NCBI RefSeq assembly: GCF_006438875.1
Contig: NZ_RCZH01000015.1
Location: 94,901 to 158,900, forward strand
Source of the DNA: Flavobacterium pectinovorum
Lineage (GTDB): Bacteria; Bacteroidota; Bacteroidia; Flavobacteriales; Flavobacteriaceae
Direction of reading: 5' to 3'
Length of the DNA: 64,000 nucleotides
Part shown: positions 45,901 through 55,512 of the stretch, in pieces
Numbering within the stretch: the first letter of the stretch is position 1
Layout of the letters: each line of letters begins with the position of its first letter
Notes under the pieces: model-generated
The model's input: the letters and a program-made list of their open reading frames with translations, nothing else
The model's database searches: none
What the model was told of the DNA's origin: nothing
Made by a program: the position numbers and the translations under genes

Positions 45901-47123
45901 AATTTACTCCGGATAATGGTTCTATTACCATTTCTATAGACAAATCAGATCTGGATAATTCTTTATTAATTAACGGAAATAAAGTTCCTTCTTTTTCAAT
46001 AACAATTACAGATACCGGTTCTGGAATTCACAAAAAAGATTTAAAAAGAATATTTGACAGGTTTTATCAGGTCAACAATATAAATAAGGATTATTACGGC
46101 AGTACAGGAATTGGTTTAGAGGTTGTTAAAGAATTTATTGAGTTGCATAAAGGAAAAATTAATGTTGAAAGTCAGGTAGGACAAGGCACAAAATTCACGG
46201 TAACATTTCCGTTAGGGAAATCTTTTTATAAGAAAAGCGAAGTAGTTAACACGTCTTTTAAAATAGAAAAAAATAAAAATCAATTTCTATCAGAATCTTT
46301 TAATAATCAATCTGATGAAGATGAAATTGCGTATCAAAACGTAGAAAATACTTCTCCGGAAACTGCAAAACCATACACGATTTTGATTGTTGAAGATAAT
46401 CCTGAATTACGAAATTACCTGAAACAGGAATTAAGCAAATTATACAAGGTTCTTGTTGCAGAAAATGGTCAAAAAGGTTACGAAATTGCGGTTCAGAAAT
46501 TGCCTGATTTAATCATTACAGATGTTATTATGCCCGTAATGGATGGGTTGCAATTGTGCAAAAACATCAAAGGAGATCTAAAAACAAGTCATATACCGCT
46601 ATTAATGCTTTCGGCAAAAGCCATGGTAAAAGACCGACTGGAAGGTATAGATTCCGGTGCTGATATGTATTTGAGTAAACCATTTGAACTGGATATTTTA
46701 AAATCGAGTCTGGCACAGCTTATTACAAGCAGACAAATCATGTTTAAGAAATTCTATAGCGGAATAACAAAAGACGGCAAAGAAAAAACGACGTCGCTGG
46801 ATAATGATTTCATTCAAAAAATCCTGCATTTTATAAATGAAAACATCAGCGAACCTGAATTGAGTGTAGAGTTATTATCTTCTAAAATTTTCCTGAGCAG
46901 AAGTCAATTGTATCGAAAAATAAAAACGTTAACAGGCGTTTCTGTCAATGAGTTTATTAGAAATGTTCGACTGGAAAAAGCAAAACAATTGATCGAAAAA
47001 GGAAATAACAACATCAATGAAATTAGCTATAAAGTAGGCTTTACTTCTCCCTCCTATTTTACCAAATGTTATAAAATTAAATACGGAAATTTACCAACGC
47101 AGGAAAAAAGAGCCAAAGAATAA
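42972..47123 (+). CDS. Hybrid two-component system regulator (HTCS) of the PUL
   Basis: 1,383 residues from the ATG at 42972; an in-frame TTG at 42951 is less likely. The signal sequence is followed by about 11 or more propeller blades (FIWIGTNGAGLYRY, NIWIGSWDRGIYF, TIWIGTDGEGLFNY). A Y_Y_Y domain and one membrane helix (AYLIYSSILVFLIIYF, about 805) follow. Then come HisKA with His in NISHEFRTPL (about 855), HATPase, a receiver with Asp in LIITDVIMPVMDG (about 1183), and an AraC HTH at the C terminus. HTCS proteins bind glycan fragments in the periplasm and switch on the adjacent PUL. SusC starts 440 bp downstream. Confidence 0.95.
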   Translation: MKNIKYIIVYYFVFTNCLLSQGKFDNYQFRSIQETTSKRAITSIIQDKNGFIWIGTNGAGLYRYDGVNYFGYEYNKKPSSVNSNFIYATFLDSNNNLWVGTDDGLCLYNRDLDNFTKINIEDVITKGYDEPITVKTIIQDNNGNLILGTYGFGLFKLNIKTLKVSLIQSKVLKKFNFLIKSSVKNKHRIIYLGTSYGLLELDLNGKIKQVYKDKFNREPLLDDIENLVIDKYGYIWLGTTENGLIKIKPETDNYQFENYSVTKNKILSIIESSQDYIICGTENDGLLVVNYKGQVLQKYLHSKYNDFSLKSNSVWSLYEDKEKRLWLGYFNKGLGVFDKPNNKFNSLESLVNNDNSLQTSYVTSVIKDKKGNLLISNEGGGLDIYNLTDKSYIHVNKNNQNYYSGLDAADIQTIFIDSKQNIWIGSWDRGIYFLKNGTTRFVNYNTTNTGLKSNRIFSFSEDSKGRIWIGTFIKGLHYFDYKSNTFVHCDSKPFVENALDNAFIRKVFVDSDDVLWVGTILGLYQVSFKDEPGFKVTKMRDAMFNDKTKYNSIQSILSIYESNDKTIWIGTDGEGLFNYNKKDKTFSNYNNFPGFKEKSVRAIISDNNGSLWISGGSGLTKLDFKNKKSTNFNKDDGLVDNDFNNNAVFKDGNGELYFGSYEGVNYFNPNEIKKAEKAPKLYFSDFKLFNRSVKPNEDSSPLTKVIAQTKEIILDHTQSVFTIEYVGINYNYSKKNQYAYYLEGFEKDWNYVGNNRTATYTNLAPGNYVFKVKSANADGSWSNDQLELKIKILPPWWKTLWAYLIYSSILVFLIIYFNKIYQNRFKAGQAIILEKEKSIQLEKLNNKKLQFFTNISHEFRTPLTLIINPLEDILRSKNLSPEIHHKLKIVHKSSDRLSRLINELMDFNKLEFNKISLQAKKIEVVAFTQGIIGYFDEEASARNITINFESSVDELEDWLDPKMLEKIVFNIISNAFKFTPDNGSITISIDKSDLDNSLLINGNKVPSFSITITDTGSGIHKKDLKRIFDRFYQVNNINKDYYGSTGIGLEVVKEFIELHKGKINVESQVGQGTKFTVTFPLGKSFYKKSEVVNTSFKIEKNKNQFLSESFNNQSDEDEIAYQNVENTSPETAKPYTILIVEDNPELRNYLKQELSKLYKVLVAENGQKGYEIAVQKLPDLIITDVIMPVMDGLQLCKNIKGDLKTSHIPLLMLSAKAMVKDRLEGIDSGADMYLSKPFELDILKSSLAQLITSRQIMFKKFYSGITKDGKEKTTSLDNDFIQKILHFINENISEPELSVELLSSKIFLSRSQLYRKIKTLTGVSVNEFIRNVRLEKAKQLIEKGNNNINEISYKVGFTSPSYFTKCYKIKYGNLPTQEKRAKE

Positions 47124-47150
47124 ATAATCTCCCACAGGTAAAATGTAATT

Positions 47151-47190
47151 AAAAGAGCTTCGAATTAAAAAATCGAAGCTCTTTTTTTTT
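47151..47190 (+). terminator. Intrinsic terminator after the HTCS gene
   Basis: AAAAGAGCTTCGA pairs with TCGAAGCTCTTTT (13 bp) around a 9-base loop, followed by a T-run. It separates the sensor from the susCD operon. The remaining 47191-47563 holds the susC promoter and nothing else I can recognise. Confidence 0.9.
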
Positions 47191-47489
47191 GTAAGTCAAT
47201 TTTTTCAATAATTGCTCTTTTTTATTTCATCCAAAATTCAGATATAAAAAATAATTTACTCTTTTTTTAAACATAAAATATTTTTAAAGCAAAAAACTTA
47301 GCAAATACCTGACAAGTGGTTCAAATGACATAGTACGCTCTTTTCGGGCTAATAGTGCATTTACAGCATTTTTTGCATCAAATGTTTTACAATATGCTTC
47401 ATCTGTTCTATAATAGCACACCTCTACATTTTACTTTCGTTAAGAAATATTTAAGAAATAATCCTGCTTGTCATTACCTCAATAATTCA

Positions 47490-47521
47490 TTTGGCAAAAG
47501 ATGATATTCTTCCATATTTTG
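47490..47521 (+). promoter_or_regulatory. Candidate Bacteroidota promoter of susC
   Basis: TTTG (47490-47493) and TATTTTG (47515-47521) approximate the -33 TTTG and -7 TAnnTTTG elements with 21-bp spacing, ending 42 bp before the susC ATG. Confidence 0.4.
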
Positions 47522-47563
47522 AAATAAAAACTAACTAATTATCAAACTTAACGACCAAATTTT

Positions 47564-50500
47564 ATGCAGAAAAAAACATTAAAAAAACTATTGTGTTTAA
47601 TAGTGTGTATGTGGGGAAATTTTTTCTTCGCTCAAACTGTTAAAGGAAAAGTAACATCAGGCGGAATGGGCTTGCCAGGTGTTAGTGTAATAGTACAAGG
47701 AACAAAAAATGCAACTTCCACCGATTTTGATGGCAGTTTTGTATTAAACAATGTAGAGCCAAAAGCTATATTGACTTTCAGTTATATCGGTTATAAAAAT
47801 GTTTCCATGCCGGCAGATACAAAAGCGGTGATGCAGGTAATCATGGTTAATGATCTGGAAAAACTTAATGAAGTTGTCGTTATTGGATACGGAACTTCAA
47901 AAAGAAAAGATATAAATGGTGCCGTTTCTTCTATTAAGGCTTCAGAAATTCAGGACAAACCCTTTACTTCTATCGATCAGGCTCTTGTAGGTAAAGCCGC
48001 AGGTGTAAATGTGACTCAAAATTCCGGTACACCCGGAGGTGGAATTTCTGTTCAAATCAGGGGAATTACCTCTATTAATGGTAATGAACCTTTATATGTC
48101 ATTGACGGTACTCCTATTTTTGCGGATAAAAATAATGATTCCTTTTCATTTGGTGCTTTAGGAGGCGGAAACGGACAAACTAAAAACTCTGCATTATCAG
48201 GTTTGAATATTTCGGATATTGAAACTATCGATATTTTGAAAGATGCTTCGGCAACAGCCATCTACGGTGCAAATGGTGCAAACGGTGTTGTTTTGATTAC
48301 GACCAAAAAAGGAAAAAAAGGAAAATCAACTTTTTCATATGAAACCTATTTAGCCACTCAGGAAGTTACAAATCATGTTGACGTTTTAAATTTACCGCAA
48401 TATGCAGCGTATCAAACGAAAATTTTCAAACTAAATGGCGAACCTGTTCCCTATCAATATCAAAAACCTGATTTATTAGGCAAGGGAACGGACTGGCAGG
48501 ATGAACTTTTTAGAACCGCAACGATGTACAATCATCAGTTATCATTCTCCGGTGAAAAAGACGGAACCCGATATTATTCTTCTTTAAATTATTTTGATCA
48601 GGAAGGAATTGTTCTAAATTCAGATTTCAACAGAATGTCTTTGCGATTAAACGTGGATTCAAATGTAAAATCGTGGTTAAAAATTGGTAACAATATGTCT
48701 TTAAGCAGATCTACCCAAAAAGTGGTAAGAAACGATGACAGAGGTGGTTTAGTGATGAATACGCTAAGACAATCTCCGGAATTGCCTGTGAGATATGCTG
48801 ATGGTTCTTTTGCAGGTCCTGCGAGCGGCATAGGTTCATCTGCAAATGAGGCAACGAACCCAATTGCTCTGGCAGAATACAACAATGCACAAACAGAAAG
48901 ATATAAAATCAACGGAAATCTATTTGCTGATTTCACGCTGATCAAAGGATTGGTTTTCAGATCTGAATTAGGATATGACTTAAATTTTGCAAAAAGCAGC
49001 TCTTTTGCACCTGCATACACTTTAGGAAATGTATCTGAGCTTTTAAATAAATCATTCAAACAGCAGGATCAAAGTTTTTATTGGAGTCTTAAAAATTATC
49101 TGACTTATAATAAAACCATTAACGAAAAACACAATTTTACCTTTTTGTTAGGTCAGGAAGCGCAAGAAAGTCAATACGAATATTTGAGCGGATACAGAAG
49201 CGGGGATTTTTTAAGCAAAGATTTTACCAACTTAAATATAGGTGATATTGATACGGCAGTAAACGGAAATGGTTCCGGACGATGGTCGATGACTTCTTAT
49301 ATTTCGAGATTAAACTATAGTTTTTCTGATCGATATTCATTTTCAGCTTCTTTAAGAGCAGATGCTTCGTCAAACTTTGGACCTAACAATAAATGGGGTT
49401 ATTTCCCGTCCTTTGCTGCAGGTTGGACAGTTAGTAACGAAAAGTTTTTTGAGCCTTTATCAAATAGTGTAAATTATTTAAAATTCAGAGCAGGTTACGG
49501 TTCCGTAGGAAATCAAAATATTCCGCCCAACAGATACCAGACCATTCTATCATTGACTTCATCTCCATTTGGTGGTGTATCTCCAACAATTGATAATTTA
49601 GGGAATCCTGATATTAAATGGGAATCACTGAAATCTTTCAACGTAGGTTTCGAATTAGGAATGCTTAATAACAGGGTTAAATTAGATTTTGACTATTATG
49701 TAAAAAAATCTTCCAATTTCCTAACCAAACAAATCAATGATGAATCAAACCAAAGTGCGCTTAATTATTATTTGAATACAGGTGAAATTGAAACAAAAGG
49801 TGTAGAATTTACCTTGAATACCAGAAATATTATTACCGAGAATTTCACTTGGGACAGTACCATTATTTTATCAAAATACAATAATGAACTTACTAGTTTT
49901 CAAGGAGCAGGCAAATCTTTATTAGGAAAAGTACAATTTGATTTATATAACGTTACCAGAACTACAGAAGGACAGCCAGTTGGTCAGTTTTATGGATATG
50001 TGACTGATGGATTGTTTAAAAATGCTGCCGAATTAGCGGCGGGACCAGTTCAGGAAACCGGAACGGGAGTTGGAGATATTCGTTTTAAAGATCTTAATGG
50101 TGATGGAAAAATTGACGCTAAAGATCAAACGGCTTTAGGAAGTGCAATTCCTGATTTTACGTATTCCTTTACGAATAATTTTAAATACAAAAACCTTAGT
50201 CTGTCTGTTGTTTTAACCGGAAGTCAGGGTAACGAAATCTACAATTTTACACGTCATTATACGGATGGCATTTATCCCGGATTTGGTGACCGATATGCAA
50301 ACGTGAGTACTCAGGCTTTAAATGCTTTTGAAGCGGGCGTTAACGAAAATACAGATGTTCCAAGAATTACACTGAATGATCCAAACGGAAATGGCAGAAT
50401 TTCGAACAGATTTGTAGAAGACGGTTCTTATTTAAGAATTCAGAATGTTTCTTTGAGTTATGATCTGCCAAGTTCAATATTCAAAGAATCAATCATCTCT

Positions 50501-50668
50501 AAAGTTAGATTGTATGTAAATGTTCAAAATTTATACACCTGGACAAACTATTCCGGTTTTGATCCTGCCATGGGAAATCTGGACCAAAATGTTACGTTGA
50601 GCGGTATTGATTTAGGACGATATCCGGTACCAAGAATAACTTCTTTAGGTTTGAATTTAGAATTCTAA
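47564..50668 (+). CDS. SusC-like TonB-dependent glycan transporter
   Basis: 1,034 residues. The signal peptide ends FFAQ. The N-terminal carboxypeptidase-like domain is GKVTSGGMGLPGVSVIVQGT. Then come the TonB-box/plug region (EVVVIGYGTSKRKDINGAVSS, and LYVIDGTPIF) and a 22-strand barrel ending in SLGLNLEF. It imports oligosaccharides across the outer membrane with the SusD-like lid encoded 60 bp downstream. It belongs to the SusC/RagA group. Confidence 0.97.
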   Translation: MQKKTLKKLLCLIVCMWGNFFFAQTVKGKVTSGGMGLPGVSVIVQGTKNATSTDFDGSFVLNNVEPKAILTFSYIGYKNVSMPADTKAVMQVIMVNDLEKLNEVVVIGYGTSKRKDINGAVSSIKASEIQDKPFTSIDQALVGKAAGVNVTQNSGTPGGGISVQIRGITSINGNEPLYVIDGTPIFADKNNDSFSFGALGGGNGQTKNSALSGLNISDIETIDILKDASATAIYGANGANGVVLITTKKGKKGKSTFSYETYLATQEVTNHVDVLNLPQYAAYQTKIFKLNGEPVPYQYQKPDLLGKGTDWQDELFRTATMYNHQLSFSGEKDGTRYYSSLNYFDQEGIVLNSDFNRMSLRLNVDSNVKSWLKIGNNMSLSRSTQKVVRNDDRGGLVMNTLRQSPELPVRYADGSFAGPASGIGSSANEATNPIALAEYNNAQTERYKINGNLFADFTLIKGLVFRSELGYDLNFAKSSSFAPAYTLGNVSELLNKSFKQQDQSFYWSLKNYLTYNKTINEKHNFTFLLGQEAQESQYEYLSGYRSGDFLSKDFTNLNIGDIDTAVNGNGSGRWSMTSYISRLNYSFSDRYSFSASLRADASSNFGPNNKWGYFPSFAAGWTVSNEKFFEPLSNSVNYLKFRAGYGSVGNQNIPPNRYQTILSLTSSPFGGVSPTIDNLGNPDIKWESLKSFNVGFELGMLNNRVKLDFDYYVKKSSNFLTKQINDESNQSALNYYLNTGEIETKGVEFTLNTRNIITENFTWDSTIILSKYNNELTSFQGAGKSLLGKVQFDLYNVTRTTEGQPVGQFYGYVTDGLFKNAAELAAGPVQETGTGVGDIRFKDLNGDGKIDAKDQTALGSAIPDFTYSFTNNFKYKNLSLSVVLTGSQGNEIYNFTRHYTDGIYPGFGDRYANVSTQALNAFEAGVNENTDVPRITLNDPNGNGRISNRFVEDGSYLRIQNVSLSYDLPSSIFKESIISKVRLYVNVQNLYTWTNYSGFDPAMGNLDQNVTLSGIDLGRYPVPRITSLGLNLEF

Positions 50669-50728
50669 AATTTCAATAAAACAAAACCAATTTAATGATA
50701 CATCGTCATTAATCTAAAAATAATAGTT

Positions 50729-52252
50729 ATGAAAAAATTCTTAAAACTTTTACTGATGGTAATGCTGATACCATTGCTGTTTTTATTTTCGTGTTCAGAT
50801 GATTTTTTGAATGCACCATCTGAAAATCAATTGACCCCTGCAGATTTACCGAAAGGCGTTACCGCTTTTGACGGAATCGCTGAGAGTTTATATTTTAAAC
50901 CCTGGTTTACCTTCAATGATAAATTCCTGATTGCCGTGGGAGATATGTACGCCGGAAACGCCTTTACATTTGATGGTGCTTATGCGCAATTTAAAGATGC
51001 TCAGGTAACCTCACAGAATCCAATCCTGACAGAAGGTTATGTTTCGCTATTTTCCGTTATCGATCAATCAAACAATTTGATGAGTTTAGTCGAAGAAAGA
51101 AAAAGCGAATTACCGGAAGCATCTTATAAAAATGCTATTGCTATTTCAAGGTTTATGAGAGCAAATGCTTATTTCTATCTCGTAAGGACTTTTGGTGCTG
51201 TACCAATTATTAGTAAAGCAGGTTCTGCAGCACAGCCAAAAAGAAATCTGGTCGAAGATGTCTATAAATTTATAAAACAAGATTTAGAATATGCCGTTGA
51301 AAATTTGCCTGCAACTTCAGCAAAGAAAGGATATGTTACCAATGTCGCAGCAATGGGTATTCTTGCCAAAGTACATTTAACTTTAAAAGAATATACACAA
51401 TGTGCCGATTTAACCCAGAAAATCATGGGGAAACAATACTCTTTAATTCAGGATTACGGAAACATGTTTAACAGCCCTGAAAATAATAATAGTCCGGAGA
51501 GTATGTTTGCTTTACAATGGAAAGCTATTGCTACAGAATGGGGAACTCAAAACACAAATCAGGCTTATATTGTTCCCGGCGGTACAGGAATTACCGGCGG
51601 CGGTGACGGATGGGGAGTTCACCTGCCTTCGATCTCCTTGCAAGCCGGATTTGAACCAAAGGATATCAGAAAAAAGTACACCATAATGACGGATGGTGAT
51701 TTTTATCCTGAATTGTTAAAAAACCAAGGCGGTTTTACCTATAAAAAAATCCTTTCTTCGACAGGAGCAAATTTCAGAAAATACATTGTAGGTTCTGCAG
51801 CGGAGAGAAACGATGTGTTTTTTATGAAAACTTCACAAAACACGATTATATTAAGATATTCTGATGTTTTATTAATGCATGCCGAAGCAATTTTGGCAGG
51901 AGCCGGTTCTACGACAAATGCTTCTGCCCTGAGCGCCTTTAACGAAGTAAGAACCAGAGCAGGATTACCCATTAAAACAGTACTTACAAGAGATGATTTG
52001 TTTAAGGAAAGAAGAATTGAATTCGCGCTTGAAGGACAATATTTCTTTGATCTAAAACGTCGCGGTCTGGCAGAAGCAACAGCAATTATCTCGAATCAGG
52101 AAGTTGGTTTTTATTCTGATGATGCGAGAACCCAATTGATTTCTGTAAAGATAACTCCGGGAAGCAATTATTTTGAATTGCCGTTACCGCAGTCAGCTAT
52201 TGATACAAATCCGTCATTATTAGAGCCTCCGGTTCCTTTTAACTTTAATTAA
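50729..52252 (+). CDS. SusD-like surface glycan-binding lipoprotein
   Basis: 507 residues. Lipoprotein signal with lipobox LFSC. The TPR-like helices (YKNAIAISRFMRANAYFYLVRTFGAVPII) and the RagB/SusD C-terminal domain (DLFKERRIEFALEGQYFFDLKRRG) are typical. It forms the lid of the SusC barrel and binds glycan at the cell surface. Confidence 0.96.
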   Translation: MKKFLKLLLMVMLIPLLFLFSCSDDFLNAPSENQLTPADLPKGVTAFDGIAESLYFKPWFTFNDKFLIAVGDMYAGNAFTFDGAYAQFKDAQVTSQNPILTEGYVSLFSVIDQSNNLMSLVEERKSELPEASYKNAIAISRFMRANAYFYLVRTFGAVPIISKAGSAAQPKRNLVEDVYKFIKQDLEYAVENLPATSAKKGYVTNVAAMGILAKVHLTLKEYTQCADLTQKIMGKQYSLIQDYGNMFNSPENNNSPESMFALQWKAIATEWGTQNTNQAYIVPGGTGITGGGDGWGVHLPSISLQAGFEPKDIRKKYTIMTDGDFYPELLKNQGGFTYKKILSSTGANFRKYIVGSAAERNDVFFMKTSQNTIILRYSDVLLMHAEAILAGAGSTTNASALSAFNEVRTRAGLPIKTVLTRDDLFKERRIEFALEGQYFFDLKRRGLAEATAIISNQEVGFYSDDARTQLISVKITPGSNYFELPLPQSAIDTNPSLLEPPVPFNFN

Positions 52253-52263
52253 TTTTCATACTT

Positions 52264-53367
52264 ATGATCCATAAAATAAAATATACAATTATAATTCTTT
52301 TGACATTTGCTTCTTTTACAGCCTGTCAAAATGATGACGCAGTTACTGCAAATGTCGATGCAATGGTTGCTGAACCCGGAGATTTACTAAATCAGGCTTT
52401 TCCGCTAAATAAAGTCAGAGTCGAAGGACAGGGTTTAGAGGGATTAAAAAAGATTACACTGGACAATAAAATTGACATCAGTTTCAATCCAAACTATAAC
52501 TCTGATAAAGCGTTTATTTTCACTATTCCTTTTGATGAAAAACTAGGAAGTAGATTTGGAGTACAGCCTATTACCTTTATAACAGCAACCGGATCAGTTA
52601 CCAAGAATATTGAAATTTTACAGCCTGTTCCTACTATTTCAAAAACAATTCCGGCTGTAGCAACTCCGGGCTTTCCTCTTGAAATTCAAGGTACCTGGTT
52701 TTATAATGTTTCTTCGATAACTCTTGGAGGCAAAGTACTCAGCTATTCTGTAAATTCATCTTCTTCAATTATCATCGGTTTACCTGCAGATGCTGTTTCA
52801 GGATCAGAATTAGTAATTACTACACCGGGAGGTTCAGCAAAAAAGACAATAGAATTTGCTACGGTAATTCTTGTATCTGATTTTGACGGAGCCGGTGTCA
52901 GACGTGATTGGAGTGCTTATGGTGATATGGATAGTTTTAATGCAAACACGACTGGCGGACCAACAGGCAATTATGCAGCATTAGCTTGGGCGGGTTCAAC
53001 TGCAAATGGATATAACGGAAGCAGCGCCGGCGGAGGATCCGGTTTCTTAAGCACAGCAAATAATGACGCGACGAAAGCCTTTATAGATATTGATGTAAGT
53101 GCAAATGTTGTTGGTGCTCAGTTTGCTATTCAATTAAATACTATTGATGGAGTAAATTACGGCTACAATTTCAAAGTAACTGATATAAATTGGACTACGA
53201 AAACAATATCAATAGCTGATTTTAAAGATAATTACGGTTTCGGTTCAAATTCAGCCGCTACATTGGATCCTTCTAAAATTAATGAAATTAAAGTTGGAAT
53301 TGCTCAGGGAGATACGCCAAATCCAAGCGTAATAAAATACGATAATATTAAAATTCGTTACCAATAA
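52264..53367 (+). CDS. Surface glycan-binding protein (SGBP-like lipoprotein)
   Basis: 367 residues, 11 bp after the SusD gene. Lipobox FTAC. It has two IPT/TIG-like beta-sandwich domains (about 30-115; about 120-200, PTISKTIPAVATPGFPLEIQG). A C-terminal beta-rich domain (about 205-367) contains a Gly/Ser-rich loop (NGSSAGGGSGFLST), probably a carbohydrate-binding module. The position fits a SusE/SusF-type role. No catalytic motif was seen. Confidence 0.85.
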   Translation: MIHKIKYTIIILLTFASFTACQNDDAVTANVDAMVAEPGDLLNQAFPLNKVRVEGQGLEGLKKITLDNKIDISFNPNYNSDKAFIFTIPFDEKLGSRFGVQPITFITATGSVTKNIEILQPVPTISKTIPAVATPGFPLEIQGTWFYNVSSITLGGKVLSYSVNSSSSIIIGLPADAVSGSELVITTPGGSAKKTIEFATVILVSDFDGAGVRRDWSAYGDMDSFNANTTGGPTGNYAALAWAGSTANGYNGSSAGGGSGFLSTANNDATKAFIDIDVSANVVGAQFAIQLNTIDGVNYGYNFKVTDINWTTKTISIADFKDNYGFGSNSAATLDPSKINEIKVGIAQGDTPNPSVIKYDNIKIRYQ

Positions 53368-53448
53368 TTAATGGTATTGTATTTTAAGTTTAGAAAGAGG
53401 CTGTGACCAAAAACAGTCTCTTTATACTACGTGCAGATACATATATTG

Positions 53449-53547
53449 AACACGAATTTCACGAATTTGCACAAACCTTAAACGGGTGATTTAGTTTGTG
53501 AAATTAATTACACAAACTAATTAGTGTCAATTAGTGAAATTCGTGTT
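53449..53547. repeat. Single copy of the AACACGAATT palindromic repeat
   Basis: It starts AACACGAATT and ends AATTCGTGTT, with a central inverted CACAAACTAATTAGTG-type core. Same family as the four-copy array at 55036-55507. It lies between the SGBP and GH10 genes. Confidence 0.8.
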
Positions 53548-53611
53548 TCTTTTTTACTTGTGCCCAAATCTTAGCTCTTATAAACTATAAATACCCTAAA
53601 ATAAAAACAGT

Positions 53612-55003
53612 ATGAAAAATAAAATTTTACTTGTGCTCACAAGCTTTGTCTTTTTTCTAAACTCTTGTTCAAAAGATGATAATGTGGTCGCCAATACTTT
53701 AGAATCACCAGTTGCAAATGCACCAAAAGATGTAAACGATGCGGGTTTTAGAGCAAAATGGAATTATGTTTCCAATGCCAAAAGCTATCTTTTGGATGTT
53801 TCTACCAGCGAAAATTTCTCAACTTTCGTTCCTAATTACAACGCAAAAGAAGTTACTGATTTAAACGAAGTTGTCGTGGGTTTAAATGGAGGAACACCCT
53901 ATTTTTACAGAGTCAGAGCAAAAAATGCGACACAAACATCAGACTATTCAAATGTTATTTATGTTGTAACCACAGGTTCCAGTACTATTCCTGAAGATCC
54001 TACTTTTTTGAAAGTAAAAGCAAATAAACTAGCCAATCCGTTTTTTGTAGGTATGGCAGTAAAAGCTTCGCAATTAACCAATGGAAGTCCTTATGATATT
54101 ATTTTGAAAAATGAATTTAGCAGTATTTCTGCCGAATACGAAATGAAAATGGACCCAATTTCTACCGCAAGCGGTGTTTACAACTGGACCGCAGCGGATA
54201 AAATTGTGGCGTACGGAAATACAAATGGCATCAATGTTCACGGTCATGCCTTAGTATGGCATAATGCAGTGCCAAAATGGTTACAGGATTTTGCAGGCAC
54301 TGATGCTGAATTTGCCGCAGAAGTAAAAAAATACATCACAGATGTGGTTACTCATTATGCAGGAAAAGTAAAATCATGGGATGTGGTTAATGAAGCAGCA
54401 GACGATAATGGCGGTAACATGAGAAATACCATTTTTCTTAAACGAATGGGACCAAACTATATAAAAGATTGTTTTCAATGGGCTCGAAATGCAGCAAATG
54501 CAGCAGGTGACACTAAATTATTACTGTTTTATAATGACTATGCAACTTCGACTAATATTGCAAAACAAGACAAAGTTTTTAGCATAATAGATGATCTAAA
54601 AGCAAGTTCGCTGATTGATGGTATTGGTTTTCAAATGCATAACACATATTTAAGCCCAACCAAAGCTCAAATAGAAACGGATCTTAACAGAGCAGTCGCA
54701 AAAGGTTTGAAAATTCATGTTTCGGAATTAGATATTCAGGTAAATCAATCGAATGACATTTCTACTTTTACAAATGAAAGAAGGCTTGCTCAAAAAGAAA
54801 AATATAAAGAGATCGTGCAGCTGTATAATGCGCTTCCTGCCGCCAATAAATATGCTCTAACAGTGTGGGGAATGAAGGATAATGAATCGTGGATTCCGTA
54901 TAGTACAGAATTAAACCATGTTGGAAATGACTGGCCTTTATTGTACGATTCAAATTTTGCGATCAAAAGTTCACATACAGGATTTCTTGAAGGTTTAGAT
55001 TAA
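53612..55003 (+). CDS. GH10 endo-beta-xylanase lipoprotein with fibronectin-III domain
   Basis: 463 residues. Lipobox LNSC, so probably outer-membrane anchored. A fibronectin-III-like domain spans about 30-120 and the GH10 barrel about 135-463. The acid/base is Glu261 in WDVVNEAADD and the nucleophile Glu372 in HVSELDIQ. HGHALVWH and the Trp pair typical of the -1 subsite are present. It cuts beta-1,4-xylan or mixed linkages at the surface. It is bounded on both sides by palindromic repeats. Confidence 0.93.
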   Translation: MKNKILLVLTSFVFFLNSCSKDDNVVANTLESPVANAPKDVNDAGFRAKWNYVSNAKSYLLDVSTSENFSTFVPNYNAKEVTDLNEVVVGLNGGTPYFYRVRAKNATQTSDYSNVIYVVTTGSSTIPEDPTFLKVKANKLANPFFVGMAVKASQLTNGSPYDIILKNEFSSISAEYEMKMDPISTASGVYNWTAADKIVAYGNTNGINVHGHALVWHNAVPKWLQDFAGTDAEFAAEVKKYITDVVTHYAGKVKSWDVVNEAADDNGGNMRNTIFLKRMGPNYIKDCFQWARNAANAAGDTKLLLFYNDYATSTNIAKQDKVFSIIDDLKASSLIDGIGFQMHNTYLSPTKAQIETDLNRAVAKGLKIHVSELDIQVNQSNDISTFTNERRLAQKEKYKEIVQLYNALPAANKYALTVWGMKDNESWIPYSTELNHVGNDWPLLYDSNFAIKSSHTGFLEGLD

Positions 55004-55035
55004 GCATAAAATACCATTTTGCATAAATATATTTA

Positions 55036-55507
55036 AACACGAATTACACCAATTGTCACTAATTTTTAAAGGTTTAAACCTAGTTTATGAAATTAATTTC
55101 ACAAACGAATTAGTGCTAAATCCGTGTAATTCGTGTTTTGTATTATAAATCTATTAGGAAACACGAATTCCACTAATTGTCACTAATTTTTAAAAGTCTA
55201 AATCTGGTTTGCGAAATTAATTTCACAAACGAATTAGTGCTAAATCCGTGTAATTCGTGTTTTGTATTATAAATCAATTAGGAAACACGAATTCCACTAA
55301 TTGTCACTAATTTTTAAAGGTTTAAACCTCGTTTGCGAAATTAATTTCACAAACAAATTAGTGACAATCCGTGTAATTCGTGTTTTGTATTATAAATCAA
55401 TTAGGAAACACGAATTACACTAATTGTCACTAATTTTTAAAGGTTTAAGCCTGGTTTGCAAAATTAATTTCACAAACGAATTAGTGACAATTCGTGCAAT
55501 TCGTGTT
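55036..55507. repeat. Four tandem copies of a palindromic repeat (period 124, 124, 123 bp)
   Basis: Units start at 55036, 55160, 55284 and 55407, each opening with AACACGAATT and closing with AATTCGTGTT. Each is about 100 bp and internally palindromic (arms share CACTAATT/AATTAGTG). A spacer TGTATTATAAATC(T/A)ATTAGGA separates them. It fills the gap between the convergent GH10 and GH16 genes and could serve as a bidirectional terminator. It is not a CRISPR. Confidence 0.9.
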
Positions 55508-55512
55508 GATAT

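Noticed and set aside
48598..49059. 153-codon antisense frame in the SusC gene
   Set aside because: No family features; lies wholly opposite a clear SusC barrel region.
55036..55507. Regular 124-bp repeats as a CRISPR array
   Set aside because: Units are about 100 bp, internally palindromic, with near-identical 20-bp spacers and no cas genes.
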